DNA of 64,000 nucleotides from an uncultured Collinsella sp. Lineage in GTDB: Bacteria; Actinomycetota; Coriobacteriia; Coriobacteriales; Coriobacteriaceae. The DNA lies in contig CATVYG010000003.1 of the NCBI GenBank assembly GCA_958348225.1, positions 15,412-79,411 of the forward strand. Reading direction: 5' to 3'. Shown piece by piece: positions 58,152 to 64,000 of the stretch; the first letter of the stretch is position 1; each line of letters opens with the position of its first letter. Position numbers and translations under genes: made by a program. The notes beneath the pieces were generated by a model. It was not told the DNA's origin and did no database searches. It saw only the letters and a program-made list of their open reading frames with translations.

Positions 58152-58439
58152 CTACAGGCGGTACATAAAGTTAAAGACGTCCTCGCGCTGGATGGACACG
58201 TTGACGCCCGAAAGCTCGCCGGCCTCGGCCAGGGCCTTCTGCAGCTCAGCGAAGTCGAGCTTGGACTCGGCGGTATCGGCCAGCATGGTCATGGTGAAGA
58301 TGTCCTCGATAATGGACTGCGTGATGTCGCGGATGTCGACGTTGGCCTCGCCCAGGACGCGGGTGACGCCGGCGACGATGCCGGGGCGGTTCTTGCCAAG
58401 GACGGTGATGACGATACGGGAGGACGAGATCTCGGCCAT
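58152..58439 (-). CDS. ACT-domain protein (UPF0237 type)
   Basis: 95 aa, two-ACT-like fold covering the whole protein: VITVLGKNRPGIVAGVTRVLGE at 9-30 and IRDITQSIIEDIFTMTML at 36-53. ACT domains bind amino acids or small ligands. In many Firmicutes this gene precedes a DUF711 partner; none is present here. ATG after AAAGGG. It probably heads a short transcript into gltA, 77 bp downstream. Confidence 0.9.
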   Translation of the reverse strand: MAEISSSRIVITVLGKNRPGIVAGVTRVLGEANVDIRDITQSIIEDIFTMTMLADTAESKLDFAELQKALAEAGELSGVNVSIQREDVFNFMYRL

Positions 58440-58711
58440 GGGAAACCCTTTCGCGTGATTGCGGCGCGCGCGGGGCGCTCCGCTACGGTACAGTGTTCAT
58501 CATTGTACCTGTCTGGCGCAAAAAAGGCGCGCTCGCTGCGGCGTTACATGCCTGCAACATGAGCGTAAGGGGGAAGGCCGTACGGGGAAGAGCCGTCTGG
58601 CGCGTGTCCGGCTCGTGTTGGGTTGATTTCCGATCTCAGCCGAACACATTGAGCGGACAGGCCGTTCCCGCAGTCAGCCGAACGCCTCCGACGGCTGATT
58701 CCGAACTGGAA

Positions 58712-58753
58712 GCGGAGGGCATCCCCGCCCTTCGGTAGGGGATACCGCTCCGC
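58712..58753. repeat. Strong hairpin in a gene-free 396-bp gap
   Basis: GCGGAG..ATCCCC pairs with GGGGAT..CTCCGC. It is the most stable element of the gap 58440-58835. The gap otherwise has only GC-rich sequence, with a small CCGCGG palindrome near 58750-58767 and no gene. The gap borders the accessory island. Confidence 0.6.
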
Positions 58754-58835
58754 GGCGCATACCGCGGGCGGCGCCCCTATCGGACCACCGTGACCTCAGT
58801 TGGGATGGGCCCAGCACTGCCGCGTACTCGGTGAG

Positions 58836-59561
58836 CTAGAGCCAACTGTTCGTCTTCACGTCGCGTATGGCGATATTTCGGTCGTCCGGCTCGGTGATGC
58901 CGTAGCCGAACGCCTGGAGCGTCTCGATGGACTCCTGGATCCTCTGTTGGAACATGGGACCCGGATCGACCCTCGGCCCGAGGTGCCCGCGCCAAAGGCA
59001 CGGCGTAGCGCGCAGCATGTTATGGATTTTGGAGATGGGCTCGATGTCGGCGTAGACGTTGAGCGTCGCCATGGCGTCCTTGTGGCCGAGGATCGATTGG
59101 AGCGCCTTGATATCGCCGCCTTGGCGGATCCACTGCGTTGCGAACGTGTGGCGAAGGCCGTGGAACGTGATCAGCTCGTCGTTGGTGCCCATGAGGCCGT
59201 TGGTCTCCGAGAACGTCTTGAACGCCCTGCGGATATAGCTTGTCGTCGCGAAGGTCGCGCCCGGCTCCGACAGGATGTAGCAGTCCCCGATCTCGACCGC
59301 CCCGGTAAGGCCGCGCAAGCGCAGCTTTCCGCAGTCGATCTCGTGGGTCTCCTTCAGGAAGGGGAGTAGGCCGACCGGGTCGATGGGGATACCCCTGGCG
59401 TCATGGGTCTTGGTGTCCTTGATGAACGAACCCATTCCCTTCGCGTACGCCACCGAGTGTCTGATCGAGATCAGGCCCGTCTCGAAATCCACATCGCACC
59501 ACCGAAGGCCGCAGACCTCGCCGATTCGCATCCCCGTGTGCAGGGCGAGTACGACCGCCCT
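58836..59561 (-). pseudogene. Tyrosine recombinase/integrase, N-terminus lost
   Basis: 242 codons including stop, in the same frame as, and directly after, the stop codon of the XRE regulator at 59562. It has the complete catalytic part: first Arg in LHTGMRIGEVCGLRW, HGLRHTFATQW (HxxR), and LGHKDAMATLNVYADI with the Tyr nucleophile. The SAM-like DNA-binding N-terminal domain (about 150 aa) is missing. The only ATG is inside the first motif, at 59531. It looks like a decayed integrase left by an integrative element. A short protein could still be made. Confidence 0.8.
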
Positions 59562-59813
59562 CTAATCCTCGGCGGACCAATCGAGTCCGAACTCCTTTCG
59601 GGCATCCTCTTCGCTCATGACTTCGAGAAGGTCTCCGGGTTGGCAACGAAGGGCGAGGCATAGCTGCTCGAGTGTGTTGAAGCGAATGCCGCGAATATGC
59701 CCTTTTTTAATACGGGACAGGTTCACGGGCGTGGTTCCAATCCTTTCGGCAAGTTCGTTCGAGGAAATCTTTCGCTCGGCCATGATCTTGTCGAGGCGAA
59801 CAATTACGGGCAT
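59562..59813 (-). CDS. Small Cro/C1-type regulator (YozG-like)
   Basis: 83 aa. Helix-turn-helix from about residue 10-65: KIMAERKISSNELAERIGTTPVNLSRIKKG and FNTLEQLCLALRCQPGDLLEV. The last 15 residues (SEEDARKEFGLDWSAED) run past the usual end, and the frame continues into the integrase remnant after the TAG. It follows the DUF2975 gene by 9 bp, the typical YoaS-YozG pair. It probably autoregulates the pair and possibly the divergent bacteriocin-like unit. Confidence 0.85.
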   Translation of the reverse strand: MPVIVRLDKIMAERKISSNELAERIGTTPVNLSRIKKGHIRGIRFNTLEQLCLALRCQPGDLLEVMSEEDARKEFGLDWSAED

Positions 59814-59822
59814 GGCGTTTCC

Positions 59823-60335
59823 TTACGCAATCTCGTCGGAGTCGAGGTACAGCTCTCGGGCGTACAAGAAGAGCTGGGAAAGCATGAACAGGACGATGCC
59901 GAGAACCAGAGAGGTCCAATCGAATGATGAAGCGATCTCTTGGGCGCCGACGGCCCCCTCGCCGCCAAACATCGAAACGGAGGTTTTGAGTGAGCCGGCG
60001 TAGAGGCTGGTGGCAGCTTGAACAACGAAGAGAATGCCGAGCACCTTCAAGCATGTCGCAGACCCTTTCTTGAAGGGGTCTCCGCTCTTGATCGTCCACA
60101 CGAGAACGGCGCTGAGGATGGTCGTAGCGATACCGATGACGGCAGGGACCAATGTCGAGATCGCAAGGGCTGGATACGCGGGGGAGTCTGCAATTACAGG
60201 GTTGTCGAGCACTTCGATTGCTGGCTTTAAGGAGAACGCCACTTGTGCGATGGCGGTGGCGCAAAGGGTCGCAGAGGCTATCGCACATGCGATGCGGAAG
60301 GAATGAAGCCGGGGAGTGCGATTGTCGGAACTCAT
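59823..60335 (-). CDS. DUF2975-family membrane protein
   Basis: 170 aa with four hydrophobic segments at about 12-35, 55-80, 95-115 and 140-160. Length and its partner HTH gene match the DUF2975 (YoaS) family. Role unknown; a membrane sensor or antagonist of the HTH protein is a reasonable guess. ATG after GGAGG. Divergent from the secreted-peptide gene. Confidence 0.75.
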   Translation of the reverse strand: MSSDNRTPRLHSFRIACAIASATLCATAIAQVAFSLKPAIEVLDNPVIADSPAYPALAISTLVPAVIGIATTILSAVLVWTIKSGDPFKKGSATCLKVLGILFVVQAATSLYAGSLKTSVSMFGGEGAVGAQEIASSFDWTSLVLGIVLFMLSQLFLYARELYLDSDEIA

Positions 60336-60372
60336 AATAACCTCCGAAGAATTTAAAAAACTCAGGTTACTT

Positions 60373-60391
60373 TTTAACAGTTTATGTTAAA
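60373..60391. promoter_or_regulatory. Inverted repeat in the divergent DUF2975/peptide promoter region
   Basis: TTTAACA-GTTTA-TGTTAAA, 7-bp arms, adjacent to GTTACTTTTTAA (60366-60377) and TTGACT (60393-60398). A likely operator for the XRE protein controlling both directions. GTTACTTTTAA recurs at 63964-63974 near the end of the window. Confidence 0.45.
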
Positions 60392-60455
60392 TTGACTTTG
60401 CCGGCAAGTAATCACAGCATACTGCAACCGAAACCCCTCTAGATTGGAGAGGATT

Positions 60456-60821
60456 ATGTTCAGTACTGTTAAGTCGTGTAAGCTCTTGGTTTTCCTCGGC
60501 CTCGCTCTTTGTCTGTTGCTGCCGGGAGCCCCCGCTTTTGCGGATACCCCGATGCCTCCTTCCCAGGAGAGCAGCCAGTGTGCCCTCGTTGAGCCCCTCG
60601 GGTATACGGACGACGTCGTCGATACCTACTGGAGCTACAGCTGTCCTCGCGGCGTAAGCGGGCACAGCATCTCGATGTTCAACATCTCTTACAAGACGAT
60701 CTCCTACCGAAATGGCTATCGCCGATCTGCGCATCATGGGGAATCCCGCCTCGCTGCAATGTGCTCCTGTGGTGTTCTTGGCACAACTGATAAATGGCAA
60801 TTTGTCTATAGCACCTACTAG
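60456..60821 (+). CDS. Small secreted Cys-containing peptide, candidate bacteriocin (lactococcin-972-like organisation)
   Basis: 121 aa. Signal peptide at about 1-29 (LLVFLGLALCLLLPGAPAFA, cleavage before DTP). The mature part has four Cys (SSQCALV, YSCPRG, MCSCGV). Many aromatic and Ser/Tyr/His residues follow (ISYKTISYRNGYRRSAHH), and the C-terminus is WQFVYSTY. This Tyr/Ser/His-rich tail with aromatic end is loosely like lactococcin-972-family bacteriocins. ATG at 60456 after GGAGAGG. It is followed by a hairpin and then a permease and an ABC ATPase. Identity is suggested mostly by organisation. Confidence 0.55.
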   Translation: MFSTVKSCKLLVFLGLALCLLLPGAPAFADTPMPPSQESSQCALVEPLGYTDDVVDTYWSYSCPRGVSGHSISMFNISYKTISYRNGYRRSAHHGESRLAAMCSCGVLGTTDKWQFVYSTY

Positions 60822-60825
60822 ATGC

Positions 60826-60857
60826 GAGGAAGGGCCGAGCATTTTGTTCGGCCCCTC
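60826..60857 (+). other. Intercistronic hairpin between peptide and permease genes
   Basis: GAG..GGGCCGA (60826-60838) pairs with TCGGCCC.CTC (60848-60857). No T run, so partial read-through is expected. Such hairpins often keep bacteriocin structural-gene transcripts more abundant than those of the export genes. Confidence 0.6.
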
Positions 60858-60887
60858 TGTTCCGACTGGATGAGGTTAAGGTTGGCG

Positions 60888-63110
60888 ATGAATATGCTCA
60901 AAATCTCGAAGGCGATCTTTAGGTCGCTTCTCTCCTCCAGGTCGCTCTGTGTTGTCGTTGTTGCGTTGATGGTTCTTTGTGCTCTGCCCGTCTTCAGGAG
61001 CGCGGCTGGCATCGACGGACGGGTCGAATACCTCGAGTCGGGAATAACCCGTGTTGAGCAGGAATTGTCAGCATCCTATGCGGATGCGCTTGTGAATGCG
61101 GGGGAGGACGGTGTCTATACCTCTTCATCAAGCATGCCCGCGCTTCTGTACCCTCTTGCCGCGGGACGTCTTATCTTGGCACCGCTCTCTCCCCTACTTC
61201 CGTTTCTGCAGATATCGGATGGAGAGTACACCTATTATGACGGATCGAAGGAGTACTTGCTATGGGTCGCAACGGCCGTTGCCGTCTCGTTCCTTGCCGC
61301 GCGTCTTAACAAACGTGAAAAGCTCATCATCCAGGCACCGATGGGCGAGCTGGGTAGACTTGTTGCATCGAGCGTATGGGCGAGTGTTTTTGCAATGCTT
61401 GCCGTCCTCGCCATCAATCTTCCAGGGATAATCGCCGCGCTTGTGAAGAATGGCCCGGGCTCGCCGTTCTATCCGATAGGCTACATTCAATATGCGACTC
61501 CGGTTATCAAACCGGCTTGGCTGGTGTTCGCGCAGACGGCCATCTTGCAATTCTTGGTGGCAGCGTTCATCTCGCTTGTCGTTCACCTTGCCGTGAAGAT
61601 TGCCAATAACCCTACGCTTGGAATCGTGTTCGTATGTGCCCTGATGGGGGTGACGATGGTTCCCGGGTATTACGGAAGATCCATCGCTTTACGTGAGTTC
61701 GCCCTGTTGAATCCCCTTACGTATGCGAACACTGAGTTGACCGTCGGCGCCTATAGCCCGTACCCGACAACGCAGATAGTGAATCTGCCTGGACTTTGCT
61801 TCGAGCGTGGCGCGATTGCCCTCGTATGCGCAATCGGGATCGAGGTGCTGGCAATTAGCCTGCTTTGCGTTGCCGGAAAGAGCGGCTGCGCGTGCCCGAT
61901 ATCCCCGATTTGTCTTGAGAGAGGTTCCTTCACTGCATCGAGAACGGCAACTCGTTCGAGCGCTTGTGCCTCCGCCGTTGCATACGTAAGAACGATGGGG
62001 AAACTGCTCCTGCGTTCTCCTACCCTCGCCGTATGCGCGATTGCAATGTCGACGACGATGCTGGCCCCGGCTCTGGTCGAGATGTTTCCTGACGCTGATA
62101 ACGTTTCCGCTGTTCGGTATAGGGATGGGGAGCTCCGTTCAATAGATCGGTATCTAGAGCAGAACGCTGCGAATATGGACGTCGAGGGCAAAGCGGCCCT
62201 GGAAGACATGTGGGATGCTCTTTCGGGTTTCGTGTACGCGCCTATGCCTGCGGAGGGGTTTCGAAGCCTTGCGACGTACGAGCGCGCTCGAGGTAAGCTG
62301 GGCGCGGCAGATGCGACTCTCCTGCAATCGATCGGAATCGAGCCGGAGACTCCTTCTCGTGCGGAGGCGCGCGCCCTTCTGCTTGAGTCGATCGCGAGCT
62401 TGCCGGACCCCAAGGTTTACGAGTTAAGTACGAAGATGCCCCCATTAATCCTCCTTTCGTATCTCCAGGCAGTGCTTCCCTCCTTATTTTTGCTGTTGCC
62501 CGTGGTTGTCACATCGCTCGCGTGCACCCACCTGCAGTGTCGTTCCCTTCTGGTTCTCCAGATCCCCGCAACAGCGCATGTGCGTTTTCTGACGGCTGTT
62601 GCGCTGGCTCTCCTGCTTGGCTTGGTGCTGCTTTTGGTGTCGATGGTTCCCGCTGTCGTTGTGTCCGTGATTAAGAACGGTGCGGGTGGATCGGAGTATC
62701 CCGTCGCTCTCATTCGGGCGGGAGCTTCGACAACGTCCATGGTGGGGGAGGCGGTGTTGTGCAGTATTCCGTTGCTGGTCATGGCATACGGCGTGATTTC
62801 CGTCGTCGCTGCGTTGACAGCAGCGATTAGCCGCAACCCCGTTGTCACCGGAATGGTTTGCGCGGTTCTCTTGGTGTTGGGTTCGTTGAGCGCTCATGTT
62901 GAAAGCGTGGGCATGGGCGTCGCGCTGCTGGCTCCATTCGCCTCGTTTGATCCCGCTTCCCAGGTGGGGACGATTGGGTTCCTTGGGCGAGGGACGAACG
63001 CGATGCCTTTTGGAGAGGTCGTCGGCGCATCGGGCGCTCTGCTGGTGGTCTTGGGCGCCGTATCTCCGTTGATGGTGCGCCTGAGTGTTCCAAAGATCGA
63101 AAGGGGATGA
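60888..63110 (+). CDS. Internally duplicated ABC-2-like permease, 740 aa
   Basis: Two halves with the same layout: an N-terminal membrane helix, a long extracytoplasmic segment, then a helix bundle. The repeated piece is seen as VKNGPGSPFYPIGYI near residue 190-205 and IKNGAGGSEYPVALI near residue 590-605, each preceded by a hydrophobic helix and followed by more helices. Both halves appear fused to make one permease serving one ATPase. This resembles bacteriocin-associated integral membrane (putative immunity) proteins of the lactococcin-972 group. ATG at 60888 (AAGG upstream) is preferred over the ATG at 60822 that abuts the peptide stop. It overlaps the ATPase gene slightly. Confidence 0.75.
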   Translation: MNMLKISKAIFRSLLSSRSLCVVVVALMVLCALPVFRSAAGIDGRVEYLESGITRVEQELSASYADALVNAGEDGVYTSSSSMPALLYPLAAGRLILAPLSPLLPFLQISDGEYTYYDGSKEYLLWVATAVAVSFLAARLNKREKLIIQAPMGELGRLVASSVWASVFAMLAVLAINLPGIIAALVKNGPGSPFYPIGYIQYATPVIKPAWLVFAQTAILQFLVAAFISLVVHLAVKIANNPTLGIVFVCALMGVTMVPGYYGRSIALREFALLNPLTYANTELTVGAYSPYPTTQIVNLPGLCFERGAIALVCAIGIEVLAISLLCVAGKSGCACPISPICLERGSFTASRTATRSSACASAVAYVRTMGKLLLRSPTLAVCAIAMSTTMLAPALVEMFPDADNVSAVRYRDGELRSIDRYLEQNAANMDVEGKAALEDMWDALSGFVYAPMPAEGFRSLATYERARGKLGAADATLLQSIGIEPETPSRAEARALLLESIASLPDPKVYELSTKMPPLILLSYLQAVLPSLFLLLPVVVTSLACTHLQCRSLLVLQIPATAHVRFLTAVALALLLGLVLLLVSMVPAVVVSVIKNGAGGSEYPVALIRAGASTTSMVGEAVLCSIPLLVMAYGVISVVAALTAAISRNPVVTGMVCAVLLVLGSLSAHVESVGMGVALLAPFASFDPASQVGTIGFLGRGTNAMPFGEVVGASGALLVVLGAVSPLMVRLSVPKIERG

Positions 63111-63115
63111 TCTCG

Positions 63116-63856
63116 ATGATTGACCTTCAAACGCTGACGATCTCTTATGGAAAGAAGGTGCTCGTAGATTCGGTGAACGCTGAGTTTGCCCCGGGTACGG
63201 TCTACGGTCTCGTCGCTCCGAACGGGCATGGAAAGACGACGTTGCTGCGTGCGATGGCAGGTTTGCCGGGTCCTCGCGTGGACGGGAGCATCGTTCTGGA
63301 TGAGGTGCAGGGTACGGGTGCGAGAGAGGTCCGTTCTATGATCTTCTATGCACCTGGTGAGGGGACGCTGCTGTATCCCGGATTGCGTGCGGAAGATCAC
63401 CTCAAGATGGTTTGCGATATGTGGCCGCATGCTCGCGATATCGAAGAGATAGTGGAACAAACGCAGATAGGCGAGTTCGCGAAGATGAGGATCCGCACTC
63501 TGAGCCAGGGCATGAAGCAGCAGCTTACCCTGGCGATTGCGTATGCGACGGGCGCGCGGTACCTTCTATTAGATGAGCCCATGAACGCGCTCGACCCCAG
63601 CAGGGTGGACTTGCATTCCGAGATTCTCAGGAAGCTGGCCGATTCTGGTACGTGCATCATCATGTCATCCCACATCTTGGATTCGGTCGATAGGCTGTGC
63701 GATGAGATTCTGTTTTTGAAGGATGGGAGGCTCATTAGAAGCATTCCGCAAGATGATGCTGCGCCGAAGTCTCCTGGATCCCATTTCGCAAAGCCTGCCG
63801 GACGCGCCGAGGGTGCGCTAAGCACGTATCGGCGACTCTACGAAAAGGGCGGGTAG
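63116..63856 (+). CDS. ABC transporter ATP-binding protein
   Basis: 246 aa. Walker A is APNGHGKTT (usual GPNGAGKTT) at about residues 37-45. The ABC signature is LSQGMKQQL, Walker B is YLLLDEPMNALDPS and the His switch is MSSHILD. The family resembles ATPases of ABC-2-type drug/bacteriocin exporters. The ATG at 63116 has AAGGGG nine bases upstream; the ATG at 63107 overlapping the permease stop is an alternative. Partner of the duplicated permease; exports or extrudes the peptide or protects the cell from it. Confidence 0.85.
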   Translation: MIDLQTLTISYGKKVLVDSVNAEFAPGTVYGLVAPNGHGKTTLLRAMAGLPGPRVDGSIVLDEVQGTGAREVRSMIFYAPGEGTLLYPGLRAEDHLKMVCDMWPHARDIEEIVEQTQIGEFAKMRIRTLSQGMKQQLTLAIAYATGARYLLLDEPMNALDPSRVDLHSEILRKLADSGTCIIMSSHILDSVDRLCDEILFLKDGRLIRSIPQDDAAPKSPGSHFAKPAGRAEGALSTYRRLYEKGG

Positions 63857-63963
63857 AAATGCAAGTTAAAAATCTATGTGGCCAATGTGATACCGTTGAA
63901 CCCGCATATCGATACCGCTCAGCCATTCGCCTCGCCCCCGTCGCACGTATCTTCATCCGGTCT

Positions 63964-63985
63964 GTTACTTTTAATCTAACAATTC
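63964..63985. promoter_or_regulatory. GTTACTTTTAA motif near the window end
   Basis: TGTTACTTTTAATCTAACA has TGTTA/TAACA ends and shares GTTACTTTT with 60366-60377. The region 63857-64000 has no gene; a downstream gene probably begins after the window, since GAGG lies at about 63989-63992. Confidence 0.3.
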
Positions 63986-64000
63986 TTTGAGGAACGTAGG

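Overview
The window looks like a chromosome segment from a GC-rich Coriobacteriia gut anaerobe, most likely Collinsella or a close relative. This rests on the actinobacterial-type spc operon, the rarely used TTG/GTG starts with strong Shine-Dalgarno sites, an LAxTG-type sorting signal, an E. coli-like anaerobic purine/selenium-hydroxylase gene set, and many palindromic intergenic repeats. Genus assignment is inference; no rRNA or tRNA gene was recognised.

Layout. 1-4.4 kb: tail of a DeoR-family regulator, a triple palindromic repeat, an RluA pseudouridine synthase and a long U32 protein (reverse), then RidA. 4.5-33.9 kb: a purine / selenium-dependent molybdenum hydroxylase locus in two blocks. 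Block 1 (4.5-15.0 kb) has a DauR/YheO-type regulator divergent from an NCS2 permease, SsnA, YgfK, a polyferredoxin and XdhD. Block 2 (23.9-33.9 kb) has a second DauR-type regulator divergent from YgeX, YgeY, YgeW, MocA/YgfJ and a hydantoinase, then YqeC, YqeB and XdhC. In E. coli these genes lie in one neighbourhood and serve anaerobic purine (urate) breakdown. Here they are separated by about 9 kb of accessory DNA (15.0-23.9 kb): an ATPase-nuclease gene with 62-bp tandem-repeat arrays on both sides and a 25-bp palindrome at its start, a candidate type I toxin/antisense-RNA pair, a DnaQ-like exonuclease, an orphan 411-aa protein, a repeat-bearing surface protein and two hypothetical proteins.

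33.9-46.6 kb: the spc and alpha ribosomal operons start abruptly at rplE, with no rplX before it. The order is rplE-rpsN-rpsH-rplF-rplR-rpsE-rpmD-rplO-secY-adk-map-infA-rpmJ-rpsM-rpsK-rpsD-rpoA-rplQ-truA. A 67-bp palindrome, also present 2.8 kb upstream, sits at the xdhC/rplE junction. A glycosyltransferase-like gene and argR follow. 46.8-58.5 kb: housekeeping genes (class A PBP, second U32 protein, tyrS, adenine deaminase, two HAD phosphatases, citrate synthase, an ACT-domain protein), with several palindromic repeats and hairpins in the gaps.

58.7-64 kb: a small accessory island with an N-terminally lost tyrosine recombinase, a YozG-like regulator with its DUF2975 membrane partner, and a three-gene unit. 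That unit encodes a small secreted Cys-containing peptide, an internally duplicated 740-aa ABC-2-like permease and an ABC ATPase. It is organised like a lactococcin-972-type bacteriocin export/immunity operon and is one of the better candidates for an undescribed system here, together with the repeat-flanked ATPase-nuclease and the convergent toxin/antisense-RNA locus.
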